Of a stretch of 64,000 nt of DNA, positions 32,690 through 43,167 are shown piece by piece. Positions within the stretch are counted from its first letter, which is position 1. Every line of letters begins with the position of its first letter. The translations under genes were made by a program, and so were the position numbers. Origin of the DNA: Anomaloglossus baeobatrachus (Eukaryota > Chordata > Amphibia > Anura > Aromobatidae); assembly GCF_048569485.1 (NCBI RefSeq), contig NC_134357.1, positions 332,372,742 to 332,436,741 of the forward strand, in the 5' to 3' direction. Under the pieces are notes generated by a model. It searched no databases, had not been told where the DNA came from, and saw only the letters and a list, made by a program, of their open reading frames with translations.

Positions 32690-33690
32690 ATGACTATCTG
32701 CTACTTTCCTTTTCTATGTATGTGTGCAGCGTAAAAGTCATAAGATCTTTTGTTTTTGTTTGTGTTGTTCTATCCCTCTCACATTTTGACATCATTTTAG
32801 ACATGGTTGCATGACCGATGAAGTATGCTGTTGCTGCAGTTATCACTACACTTACTAAACTCTGTATATACTTTCACATTGTAGATAACACTTGCCCTCT
32901 CTTATCAAAGTTCACTTCTGTGCCAGAATTACACACCAGGTTTACATAAGTGAATATAAAGCATGGAGTTACCCATTTACTAGACCCCACCCTGCTCCCA
33001 GACACTCCCATCACCTGACTGTAGACCTCACCTTGCCTGCAGTCTGTGTGGCCCTTTCACGCCTGCTGATGCAATGAATAGGAAATGATGTACTGCCGGT
33101 ATGGCTGCAGTTATGGGATAAGTGGATGGAGATGCCTTCTATTCCGCCCAGCACTGGTGGAAGACCACTGTTGTAGGTACTGGGAGAGAGAAAGCCTTAG
33201 GTGACGTTGTAAATTCACACTTCCCAGCATTTGCTGGATAAAAAACCCGCAAACTCAACATCAAACTCAAGGTTATGTTCATAGATTTTTTTTTTTTTTT
33301 CGGTATTGATTCCAAAATCCACATCACAAAAACTAATGTAATGTGCTTATAACAAGCTTCCCATTCATTTGAAGAGAAAATGCAGCTATAGTGCACATTG
33401 CATCTTTTTGCAGAGCAATGTAGTGCATTAAATGAATTATATCAATTTTTCTGCTTGTAAATTGCGAAAAAATGCACATCTATCTTGTAGGTTTTTTTTT
33501 TTTTGGGCGGGGTAAGGTTTTTGCAGTGAGAATGCTCCAAAACGCACACCATATTGATACATCCCATATTATAATTAAAAACATGCCCAAAAGAACTCCA
33601 AATCTTTGATTTAGATGTAGCTTTTTCAGCCAGAAGAGATCACATAAAAATCTGTGAATATATGGTAACAGGGTTAGGTGAAACAGGCCT
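32690..33690. other. Gene-free intergenic sequence
   Basis: A/T-rich, with poly-T runs near 33286 and 33490. No open frame with a recognisable product and no clear element ends. Confidence 0.45.
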
Positions 33691-33696
33691 AATGCA

Positions 33697-34576
33697 GTGA
33701 TGGCTAACCAGCAGTCATGATTATGTATTACATTACAGCCGTGGGAGGGGGAGAGGATCTAATCATTATTTCCTCTCCCATTCCCCGCCCCAGCAGTCAT
33801 TATCTCCTCTCCCCCTCCCAGCAGTCATGATAATGTACCCACCCTTGTCTCCTGTAGTAATGTGCCCATCCTTGTCACCTTCATTTAGTATTGTCCCCTA
33901 TATATACACATAAAATAAAATTCTCACCTGTCCTCCGTTCCCTCAGTGTCCTCTTTCCTGCTTCTTGTGGTCCGTTACCAATGGCAGACGCCAGCCACTC
34001 AGAGACCAGCAGGTGACATCATACAACGACGTCACCTGCTGGCCTCTGATTAGCCGGCAGCTGCCTTTGGTGAATTCTGCAGAGAGTTCCTCTGTGCACC
34101 AGCGAAAATCATGTGAAGTAAAGCGCAGATGGCTACAGCCCCCGGCATAGGGCAATGATTGTCAAGGGGCCTGCGAGTCGCAAGAAGGTGTCTCGGGCTG
34201 CATGCGGCCCAAGGATCGCGTGTTTGAGACCCCTGGGTTAGATAGTGGTGTGTTACGTACTGCGTGGTACGTAAGCATGACTCATTCAGGACCTGATTAA
34301 AGGTACAGAACACAAATCACCGGCTGCCGCATCCCGATCTATAAGACAAGCCACAGCCTCCGGTAATTTAACTAGAACTGCGTGTGCGCTCCCCCCATCA
34401 GTCGGTCATTTCAGAACAGTTTTGGCGCACATGCAGTCTAGTTAAATCACCGGTGGCCGTGACTCGTCTTATAGATTGGGATGCGGCCGTCTGCTCCTGC
34501 CACACGTGTCAACAAAAGTGGCTCAGTGTGTCACCTCTGGCACGCATGTCATACGTTAGCCATCAACGCCTTACTG
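33697..34576. mobile_element. Degenerate hAT-like repeat cluster
   Basis: The left end CAGTGATGGCTAACC and the right end GTTAGCCATCAACGCCTTACTG are roughly inverted, in the manner of hAT ends. Within, 34190-34240 ends in TGTTTGAGACCCCTGGG, the terminus of another hAT-type repeat. Target duplications are not clear, so boundaries are approximate. An inverted pair, CAGCAGGTGACATC and GACGTCACCTGCTGG, lies near 34007-34042. Confidence 0.5.
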
Positions 34577-34581
34577 TATTA

Positions 34582-35054
34582 GGCCGGGGACACACGTCAT
34601 GTGGCACTACTGCGATCCCCTCGCATGACACTCGGCTCACGCTGGCCGCACAGCAGGAGTTGAGTGTCATGCAAGTGTCACTGCAACTGAGGTCTGATCA
34701 TGCGATCGGACTACAGCTGTGAGGGGTGTGCCAGCACTGAGGAGGGGAGGGCTGGAGCTGCGGAGGGGAGGGATTTATCTCCCTCTCTCCTCCATTTCCG
34801 GCTATTGCCATTCTCACCCTGCACTCGCGGTATACCGCTGCGATTTTTCTCTCACCCCATAGACTTGAATGGGTGCGAGAGAATCTAGGATCGCATTACA
34901 GTCGCAGCATGCTGCGATTGTTTTCTTGGTCCAATTAGGGCTGAGAAAATAATGGCTCATGTGTGCTGACACACAGGCTAATATTGGTCCGAGTGGAACG
35001 TGATAAAACATCGCATTCCACTCACTCCGACTTTCATGCCGTGTGTCCTAGGCC
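34582..35054. mobile_element. Foldback element with TTA duplication
   Basis: Ends GGCCGGGGACACACG and the complementary GTGTGTCCTAGGCC, with TTA at 34579-34581 and 35055-35057. Internal words TGCGATC and GATCGCA repeat on both arms. No coding capacity. Confidence 0.85.
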
Positions 35055-35125
35055 TTAGATTGATAGTGGATGACAGCTGTGCAGATTGTCCATACGTCAC
35101 ACTTATGTGCATGAATGAACCCTTA

Positions 35126-35293
35126 GGCTGTGTGCACACGTTGCATTTTTGAGTGCACATTTATAACAAAACTGCAAGCATATCCTGATGCCAGCAAAGT
35201 CAATGAGAATCTTGAAGTGTGTTTCGCTGCTGCGTTTCTCCTGGCAAAAGATGCAGAAATTTGTCAACCAAATACTCACATATGCACATACCC
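35126..35293. mobile_element. Short TWA element
   Basis: It starts GGCTGTGTGCACACG and ends CATATGCACATACCC, a weak inverted repeat, between TTA at 35123-35125 and 35294-35296. About 168 bp. Confidence 0.65.
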
Positions 35294-35364
35294 TTAATGA
35301 GGTATGCTAAGCAGTTTCATCAATGATTATATTTAGTATAAAAAAAGTGTCATAATTTTCCACA

Positions 35365-36832
35365 GGGCTGTGGAGTCGGTAAACCAAACCTTCGACTCCG
35401 ACTGCTCAATTTCTCTTGCACCGACTCTGACTCCTACATATATTGCTTATAGTGAGGTGAAAAATTTATTGTAGTACATGAACATGTGTATGTGAACATC
35501 AGACATTTAATAATTTTTATGATACAATAATCAAGATATTTAGAACAGAAAATATATTTATTGGATACAACTTTACAACACAAACTGTAATAAATTGTAA
35601 ATATGTAATACACTATGTAATATACCATAGATTACATATATATCGTGTGTATGTGTATAATTACATATTGTATTACATATTTACAATTTATTACAGTTTG
35701 TGTTGTAAAGTTGTATCCAATAAATATATTTTATGTTCTAAATATCTTGATTAGGCTGCTTTCACACTACGTTTTTTTAACATCCGTCATGAACGTTTTT
35801 TAACGCAAAAACGGATCCAGTGCAAATGCGTTTTCATTTCAATGCATTTGCAATGGACTCGCGTCAACATGCGTTTGCGTGCGTTATAGTGAGGATCCAG
35901 CGACTTGCAGTTTTTTAACTTATTTCAAAAACGCTACTTGTAGCGTTTTTGAGCTGCGTCCAAATACTGCAAATTGCTGGATCCTGACTAAACAGCACGC
36001 AAACGCATGTGAACACTGGCATGCTGATAGGCAGGATCCTGCTTGCTCTACTGAGCATGCCCAGAAACCAGCATCGGGTGATCAGTCTCTCTCTCCACCT
36101 CCCTCCCTTTCTCCCCCTCCCTCTCTCCCTTCCTTCCTCCCTTCCTTCCTCCCTCTCTCTCTCTTCACCTCCCTGCCTCCCCCTCCCTCTCTCTCCACTC
36201 TCCCCTGCCTGAGAGCGGAGGACGCTCGTAACCAAGGTAAACATCGGGTAACCGTGGTCTTAGTTACCCGATGTTTACGTTTGGTAACGTGTGCAGGGAG
36301 GTGGCTCCTAGCAGCTGCAGACGCTCGTAACCAATGTGAATATCGCGTATCCAAGCAAGTTACCCAATGCTTACCTTGGTTACAAGCCTCCACAGCTGTT
36401 AGATGCCGGCTTCCAGTCTGTCACGTTCAATTCCCCTCACTCCCGATCACATGACTCCAATGCCCGCCCATAAACTTAAAGTGACAGGATCCTGCAAAAT
36501 AACCCATGCGTTTGCATGCGTTTTTTTGCTGTAAAAGCAGGATCCGCTTTTGCAGCAAAAAAACGTTCATGACACATGTTAAAAAAACGTAGTGTGAAAG
36601 CAGCCTTATTGTATCATAAAAATTATTAAATGTCTAATGTTCATATTGTACTACAATACATTTTTCACTTAAATATAAGCATTATTCTAAATGTTATTAC
36701 GGTATTTAGTAAAATATTCAGCACATTCTGCATTGCACTACTGTCCCCAATTTATTATATATTGTCGGAGTCGGTGCATTTTATACCGACTCCAACTCCA
36801 CCGAAATGAGCTCCGACTCAGACTCCGAAGTC
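35365..36832. mobile_element. Palindromic element with GACTCCGACT ends, interrupted
   Basis: The left end has GGAGTCGG and TTCGACTCCGACTGC; the right end has CGGAGTCGGTGC and CTCCGACTCAGACTCCG. The long A/T-rich arms pair: 35512-35640 with 35655-35753 plus 36606-36660. The right arm is split by the foldback element at 35754-36605, so this element is the older. Confidence 0.8.
35754..36605. mobile_element. Nested foldback element with TTA duplication
   Basis: Ends GGCTGCTTTCACACTACG and CGTAGTGTGAAAGCAGCC are perfect inverted repeats, with TTA at 35751-35753 and 36606-36608. The host palindrome's other arm near 35523-35541 preserves the empty site with one TTA. Pyrimidine-rich CCCTCTCTC repeats occupy 36090-36210. 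Same family as 3154-4775 and 29597-30361. Confidence 0.93.
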
Positions 36833-37150
36833 CTGATTTTCCAATACAATTTCTGTATCATAACACTATTGTATTTAAAACTGGCCCACAATCTGAGGCG
36901 TTATTGACATCTCTCAAGACCATGACTGATTATAACATGTATATACAGTGTATCCACCCATATCCTACCCACCGCCATTAACTTGAGAATGGCAGCAGCT
37001 AAAGGCATAGAAGTGGTAAAGTAACCATGCGCTACGCAATGAAACCACCTATAGCGCCACCTGGTGGAAAACAACGGAGTTAGCATTTTTATCTCGAAAA
37101 TGGAATGAGATAGAGGAAAAAAAGTAAATTACAAAGTTGTAGGACTTCAT
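36833..37150. other. Gene-free spacer, possible flank of a mariner-type element
   Basis: No gene. The sequence CACCTGGTGGAAAACAACGG near 37060 may be part of the transposon whose coding remnant follows. Confidence 0.35.
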
Positions 37151-37151
37151 T

Positions 37152-37500
37152 AATTTAATAGAAATCGATGCCTTGCATACAGAAATGCTATGATTAGAAC
37201 GTGTAAACCTCACAAGGCTGTGGACGTGAAGCGATACCTCATGGAGACCTTCCTACAAGTCATTGGGTATGGTGGCTGTGTGGAGTGGCCTCCATGCTCA
37301 CCTGACCTGACCCCATTGGACTTCTTTCTGTGAGGTCACATCAAACAGCAGGTGTATGCGATTCCTCCACCAACATTACAGGACCTACGACGACGTATTA
37401 CAGATGCTTGTGCAAACGTGTCACCTACCATATTGCACAACGTGCAGCAAGATATAGTATGCTGTGCAGATGGACAGAAATTAGGTAGTACCAAAACACA
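37152..37500 (+). pseudogene. Mariner-type transposase C-terminal remnant
   Basis: In one frame the sequence reads through DVKRYLMETF, VEWPPCSPDLTPLDFFL, then a stop where Trp-Gly is expected (TGA in place of TGG), then GHIKQQVYAIPPPTLQDLRR and ITDACANVSPTILHNVQ. SPDLTPLDFFLWG is the region of the last catalytic acidic residue in a Tc1/mariner-superfamily group of DDE transposases. The N-terminal two thirds are missing and the stop shows it is dead. Confidence 0.75.
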
Positions 37501-37900
37501 TTAATATAAAATAGAAATTCTTCTGCAAATACAATGAAATATTAATAAAACAAAAAAAGTGTTCTATTAAAAAGTTATATGAAAATATAGTTTCATCTGG
37601 ATGCAAACTCATGAGATAGGTGTGTTAAGGACCTAAAAGAAAGATGTGTAAACCCATGGAGCCATTGGCAACTATGAACTCAAAGTGAACTGTTCTGTAT
37701 TTTGGGTAGTAAAATGGTATATTAAAGTGTAAAAGAGCAATAAGGAAATGAAATAAATGGGAAGCAAACATGTGATGGTGTGTAAAAAATACATATCGAG
37801 ATAGGTGTCTATGACCACCAAACCACAGATGGTGGGATCATTGTCTTTGCAGAATAATTTCTATTTTGTATTGTCTTTTGATACTACCTAATTTCTGTCC
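37501..37900. other. A/T-rich sequence after the mariner-type remnant
   Basis: Probably the 3' flank of that transposon: AAATAGAAATTCTTCTGCAAA near 37508 has a complementary partner GCAGAATAATTTCTATTTTG near 37850, suggesting a small foldback. No gene. Confidence 0.4.
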
Positions 37901-37909
37901 AATTTTATG

Positions 37910-38165
37910 CATGTATATTTTTGAATTTCAAATTACTATGTCGGATGAATTTGTTACATGCTTTATTTTTTAAATCCACAAGGCAATATATTGCCTCCAT
38001 TGTTTAATGTAACCATGTACATGTGTGATTTATCTGAGGAAGGAGGTGTGATCTCTGAAACGCGTAATAAATCACGTTTAACCATTACTGCTGACCATCT
38101 TCTTATGACAGCGCGGGAGTCCACTTCTATTTGAAATTTTGCTGCCAAAGCTAGTATATAAGCAT
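37910..38165 (+). mobile_element. Penelope-like 3' tail with hammerhead-like core
   Basis: CTGAGGA at 38034-38040 followed by a short stem-like segment and GAAA at 38057-38060, then CGCGT, fits the conserved core of hammerhead ribozymes (CUGANGA ... GAAA). Penelope-like retroelements are known to carry such motifs in their terminal repeats. The element body is absent. Pairing of stems I and III was not established. Confidence 0.45.
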
Positions 38166-38406
38166 TCAGATCTGCTCCTCTGTGCGGGAACTACTTACAC
38201 AATTCACCACCTGGAGACCTGCTCTTCATAGCGGTTTGCTAGACCTGGTGCTAATGCAATGAGCTGGCAGACAAGTCACGAGTCACATATCATGGGCCCA
38301 AGAGCCACATATTGGGGACACCTGACCTAAGCCATTTCATTGCAGCTCTGGCAGTATTTTAGAGTTGCCTGCTGGAAGGTGAACCTACGCTCCCCCCCCC
38401 CTCTTA

Positions 38407-40129
38407 CAGTGGTGTTCATAAGTCCTGCATAGACATAAAGAAAACTACATATTTCATACTTCTGCATCTATACAGTGAAACTTGGTGGAACATATGGAAC
38501 ATATATGTTTTTGTAATCCCGCATTGTATGCCATACTCATTTTTAAATGTCCCAAGTGTATAGATTGTTATGATATGTGCATTTTTGATATTTTTTTTAC
38601 AGCATAACCATACCTACACCAGTACAGTGTGTAGAATGGTGAACAGGTTTCTAAGTTCATTAACATCCAATGCAAGTTCACACAGGCTTAAATTTTACTT
38701 TTTAAGATTTATTATGTAATTCAGAGTCCTGAAAAGGGCCTTTTGAGTGCATCTTTAGCTTCTAATACTTTGTCAGCCTTTGCTCTTGAGCACCAACTTG
38801 CATCTCTGTGGCATTGAGTGAACAAGCTTCTGCAGATGTTTATGAGTGATAATGTGGTTCCAGGCCTGTATCAGAGCTTCAATCAACTCTCTCTTGGTCC
38901 TTGGCTGTTTTTTAGATATCTCTATTGATACCTTGTGCCACAAATTTTCAATTGGATTGAGGTCTGGGGACTGGGCTGGCCAGTCAATAGTAGCCACCTT
39001 GTTCTTTTTTTTCCATTCCGTTGCTGTCTTAGTTCTGTGACAAGGAGCATTATCATCCTGGAAGATATAATCCCCTGAAAACAGGTGTTGAGCAGAAGGC
39101 AGCATCTTATTAAGGATGTCTATGTTTTTTTTTGCATTAACCATACCCTCCACAATATGAAGCCTTCCAACACCATTGGCTGCCATACAGCCCCAGACCA
39201 TTACTTTCATCGGATGTTTCACAGAGAAGCTCAAACACTCTGGCTTGTACTCTTCATGTGGAAACCTCACACAAGACTTGCCATCATTTCCTAAAATGTA
39301 AAAAGGGCTTTCATCACTAAACAGCACTTTTTCCCACTCCTCCTTCCTCCATTTTGAATATTTCAATGCCCACAGTTTTCGCCTTTGTCTTTGTATGGCT
39401 ACCATCAATGGCTTCTTTCGGGCCTTGCACCCTCTCAATCCTGCTTCCAAACATCTCTTCCTAACAGTTGATGTTGCTACCTCAATATTGCACTTTTCTT
39501 GCCATTCTCGCAGAAGCTGAGGAGCGGTGAGCTTTCCATTGGCAAGGGATGTTCTTATCAGTACTCTATCCTCCCTTTTAGTTGGCTTTCTGGGCCTGTC
39601 CTGGGTAATTCCAAGCTGCTTTTGTTTCTGCAAAATTCTTACAACTGTCCTCTGATTACAGCTGACCTTCCTTGCGATCTGGAGGCCAGTATAACCCTCT
39701 TCATGTGGCACCACAACTCGCACACGATCCTCCACTGACAAAAATCTGAAGGCTCCCATCATAAAGCTCTACAGTATGATTCACTAGATAGACCTACAGA
39801 TAAACAAACTAAGCAGCAGATGCAATGTAATGGAATGTGATTGGCTGCCATATCCAGGTTATGATTGGTCACAAGAACCTCATCTGTGATTGGCTAATTT
39901 TGGATCAGAAGCTGTACAATATTTAGTTGTGCTTTCAATTCCCATATTGTTGCTATAATTTCATGCAAAACTGCTTCAAAAGCTAAAAATATTACAGAGA
40001 GAGAATGCAAAATTGTTTTCTGAACAAAACCATATATAATAGGTCATATTAGCATCGAAGATATTCGACAGAAAACGTTTAAAACCTGAAAAATCAATTT
40101 ATCCTATGCAGGACTTATGAAAACCACTG
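38407..40129 (-). mobile_element. Apparently full-length Tc1-type DNA transposon
   Basis: Terminal inverted repeats of about 26 bp start CAGTGGTGTTCATAAGTCC on the left and CAGTGGTTTTCATAAGTCC on the right (reverse strand), with one mismatch seen. TA stands on both sides (38405-38406 and 40130-40131), the Tc1/mariner target duplication. The 1.72-kb element encodes an unbroken transposase. Few changes between the ends and the intact frame suggest recent movement. It landed just beside an older Tc1 remnant. Confidence 0.93.
38773..39762 (-). CDS. Tc1-family DDE transposase, intact
   Basis: The 329-residue protein has the usual length of Tc1 transposases and no internal stop. The N-terminal 120 residues form paired helix-turn-helix domains (GYTGLQIARKVSCNQRTVVR, then TAPQLLREWQEKCNIEVATS). 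The catalytic core shows SDESPF for the first Asp, DDNAPCH for the second, and SPDLNPIENLW for the Glu; counting from DN to IE gives 34 intervening residues, the DD34E signature. A GRPRK-like linker (DRPRKPTK) lies between the DNA-binding part and the core. It would bind the terminal repeats and cut and paste the element at TA. The start is the first of two Met codons, MMGAFRF. Activity is plausible but not shown. Confidence 0.95.
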   Translation of the reverse strand: MMGAFRFLSVEDRVRVVVPHEEGYTGLQIARKVSCNQRTVVRILQKQKQLGITQDRPRKPTKREDRVLIRTSLANGKLTAPQLLREWQEKCNIEVATSTVRKRCLEAGLRGCKARKKPLMVAIQRQRRKLWALKYSKWRKEEWEKVLFSDESPFYILGNDGKSCVRFPHEEYKPECLSFSVKHPMKVMVWGCMAANGVGRLHIVEGMVNAKKNIDILNKMLPSAQHLFSGDYIFQDDNAPCHRTKTATEWKKKNKVATIDWPAQSPDLNPIENLWHKVSIEISKKQPRTKRELIEALIQAWNHIITHKHLQKLVHSMPQRCKLVLKSKG

Positions 40130-40136
40130 TAAGTCT

Positions 40137-41430
40137 CTAACGTTTTCATCCAGGATTGTCCTGTATTTAGCTCCATCCATTATCCCACCAACTCTGACCT
40201 GCTAACCCTGTCCTTGCTGAAAAAAAGCCTGCCCACAGCATGATGCTTCCAACACACTTCCCGGTGGGGATGGTGTTGTCAGGTTGATGTTCAGTTTTAG
40301 TTTTCAACCACACATAGCATTTTGCATTTAGCCCAAAAACAGTAGTTTTAGTTTGGTCTCATCTGACCAGACCACCTTATTTCACATTTTAGCTACCGTA
40401 TATCCCCTTCATGTCTTTTTGCTAATTGCAAACGTAACTTTTTATGGCTTGCTTTCAAAAATGTCTTTCTTCCTGCCACTCAATAAAGACCATGTTTGTG
40501 GAATATACCACTAAGGCTGGGGTCACAAGCATATAAAAAATCCGGCTAATTCTCAGCCAGAAAAGTGGGACAATTTCTTCTCACTTATGTGAGCAGTCTG
40601 TATGCAAATTTTTTTTATTTATTCAGCAGCTATTGATCTTTTATAGGACCATTTAACATCTTACAGAATTGTAATTTATTTGTAAAACTCAGATGCCATT
40701 CTGCTGGTCTGTATGCCATTTGATTTTTTTTTTCCCTCCCATTGTTAGTCCAAGTGCAAAGCTTTTTTTTTTTTTTTTTTTTTTTAATTGGATTGCATTA
40801 ATATGATTTATATGCTCGTGTGAGGTAGGCTATAGTTGTGCTGTGGACACATTCTCCCACCTGATCTCTGCCGCTCCTCCAGCCCATCGGCCTCTTGGTT
40901 GCTTCACTAATTAGTGCTTTCCTTGCTTGGGATATCCGTTGGTGGACAGCCCTATCTTGGCAAGTTTGCAGTTCTGCCATACTTCTTCCATTTGTGGATG
41001 ATGGATTGAACAGTACTCCGTAAGATATTCAGAGGTTGGCTGTTTTTTTTTTTTTTCTCTCTTTTAGAATCGAACCCTGGTTTACTCTTCTCCACAACTT
41101 TATCCCTGCCCTGTCTGGTGTGTTGCTTGGTTTTCATGTTGCTGTTTGATCCCAAATGCTTTCAAAGAAACCTCTGAGGCCTTCACAGAACAGTGGTAGT
41201 TATACTGAAAATAACTTGCACACGGGAGGACTCAATTTACTAATTAGGTGACTTCTGGATGCAATTGGTCACTCAGGAACAGATATACTTTAAGTTTCAG
41301 AGTACATGGGGCTGAATACAAATACTACACATCATAATTTTCAGAATTAACTTTTAAAAAATATTTAGAAAATCATGTATCATTTCTTCACAAATGCTAC
41401 TTGGTGTTGGTATAGTCACAGATCTCCTTT
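40137..41430 (-). pseudogene. Decayed Tc1-like transposon
   Basis: Reading on the - strand, 41155-40955 gives MKTKQHTRQGRDKVVEK and LNILRSTVQSIIHKWKKYG, the first helix-turn-helix of fish and frog Tc1 transposases. Further left are RISQARKALISEATKRP, WSDETKLKLL around 40355 (first catalytic Asp region) and GSIMLWAGFFSA around 40230. Frameshifts, an A/T insertion and stops separate these, and the part with the last catalytic residues is missing. The flank at 41220-41430 resembles the terminal region of the same Tc1 group. Confidence 0.85.
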
Positions 41431-41665
41431 AAATTTATTTGCTATTTTTCATCACATTTGACATAGTTACACTATTTGTATGAGCATACAGGTTATAGAA
41501 TGCTAAAAAAAATCCATACCTGTATGTCTCATATCAGATGGCTTGTTGTGGATAAATCATCTTTTATCACTTTATGTAAATAAGCTCCATAGCCTGCAAG
41601 ATGTCATTTAAAATAAAAGGTTTACCAGTGTGATGATCACTCTCTGAGCTCAGTACGTGTGATTA
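41431..41665. other. A/T-rich spacer
   Basis: Nothing recognised. The phrase GGATAAATCATCTTTTATCA near 41551 has a complement near 42102-42135, so the hairpin that follows may lie inside a larger foldback. Confidence 0.4.
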
Positions 41666-41668
41666 TAA

Positions 41669-41864
41669 GGCCGGTGTCCAACTTGCGATTGCCTTGCGTG
41701 TATCTCGCGGTGCATCACCCGTCACGGACTCTCACTCTCCTCACAGGAGCAGTTCGGCTGCAGAGATGCATGCACCTGACCCGCTCCTGTGAGGAAAGTG
41801 TGAGTCCGTGATGGGTGATGCACCGCGAGATACACGCAAGGCAATCGCAAGTTGGACACCGGCC
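41669..41864. mobile_element. Near-perfect 196-bp hairpin MITE with TAA duplication
   Basis: Ends GGCCGGTGTCCAACTTGCG and CGCAAGTTGGACACCGGCC are perfect complements, and pairing continues almost to the centre with few mismatches. TAA stands at 41666-41668 and 41865-41867. The symmetry makes a MITE of recent origin likely. Confidence 0.95.
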
Positions 41865-42173
41865 TAACTGACATTTGCAGGCTCCTGTCAGCTTCAATCT
41901 CACAGCCAGAGTTGCAATGTTGTTGCAATGCAGCAGAGCTGTGAGAGCTGCAGCAAGTGTTTGCAAGAAGACCAAGTTAATTTCTCCTGTTCTGTGTTAG
42001 TCATTTGGTTCACACTGGTAACGCCCCTTAAAAATAATTTCTGGATGTGGAGTTATCTTCCAGGCAGCATCCGCCCCATAGCCTGGAAGAGCTCATTTAC
42101 ATAAAATGATAAAAGATATGTCCACAACAAGTTATCCGATAAGAGACATACAGTGCCTTGTAAGTCACCATAG

Positions 42174-42410
42174 CCACCAGTATAATGTCCCCCACAGCCC
42201 CCTATCCAGTATGGTCACCACCACAGCTCTTCATATATGTTATGAGGGCCCCCAATACATTATATCCACTACAGCCCCCTATCCAGTATGGGCACCATAG
42301 CCACCAGTATAATGTCCACCACAGCCCCCTATCCAGTATGGTCACCACCACAGCTCTTCATATATGTTATGAGGGCCCCCAATACATTATATCCACTACA
42401 GCCTGCATTC
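42174..42410. repeat. 127-bp tandem duplication
   Basis: CCACCAGTATAATGTCC and the following CAGCCCCCTATCCAGTATGG to ATATCCACTACAGCC are repeated once at a distance of about 127 bp with few changes. No gene. Confidence 0.85.
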
Positions 42411-42689
42411 TGAAAGAAAGTTACTGGTGGAGCAAGGATTTACCATTATAATTAAGACGTTCTTAGGCAGCTGCAGTCTTATGACGTAGAGCAGTTATTT
42501 GAGGTCCATGTTACAGCATTACATTTAACAAGAAGGTAGAAGAACCCAAGTGGAGTTTTTCTTTTCTATTGTTCCAGATTTTGAAAGAAAAACACAGCAG
42601 TGTCAAATGTACTCAGACCAAGTGCACTTTCATCTTCTGCCAGAAGGTGGAGACAAAGACCAGCTTTTCCATCCCATTATTGCAGAGGT

Positions 42690-43032
42690 GCCTAGAGCAA
42701 GTATGCACAACCTTTTTTGTTCGAGTGCCAAATTTTGTGATTGTGCCACTCTCCCAAAGACCTCCTAAAATTTGAAGGAGGTACAAACAAAAGGTAGAAA
42801 TATGCCATAATCCTTTTAATGGGGGTTGCTTTTCTTGAACTTTCAATATTGTAGACAAAGAAGGTCCTGTCCTCTGTTCCAATAATTAGCAGTTGGGGAA
42901 AAAAAAAAGAAGGAGTCAAGATGACTATACAATGTGCAGCTCTTACAATAGTTTGAGATACTGAACACAGAGGATGGCTGGGGGCCACACAGCATGGCAT
43001 CGCGGCCGCAAGTTGTGCACCCCTGCTGTAAA
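42690..43032. mobile_element. Degenerate hAT-type MITE
   Basis: The left end GCAAGTATGCACAACC and the right end GTTGTGCACCCCTGCTG are inverted, in the style of CAG-started hAT termini. Possible 8-bp sites (GCCTAGAG and CTGTAAAG) are only partly alike. It lies just past the end of the SRC transcript. Confidence 0.55.
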
Positions 43033-43161
43033 GCATACAGCAAGTATCCAATAATACAGACTAGCTCCTGCCGTAAATGTAAAATTTTATAGTGTTACCC
43101 AATTTCAAAGAGTTTGCATGGCTAGAAATAAAAACCAGGAGCCACGTGTCCTCCTTTCATC

Positions 43162-43167
43162 TTTATT
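43162..43167 (-). promoter_or_regulatory. SRC distal polyadenylation signal
   Basis: AATAAA on the - strand in the context GTAAATAAAGATG, 1.9 kb past the stop. The nearer alternative is 44445-44450. Confidence 0.6.

Noticed and set aside
35879-36454. A 191-codon frame with Pro/Ser-rich middle
   Set aside because: It lies wholly inside a foldback element and crosses a CCCTCTCTC tract; related elements do not keep it open.
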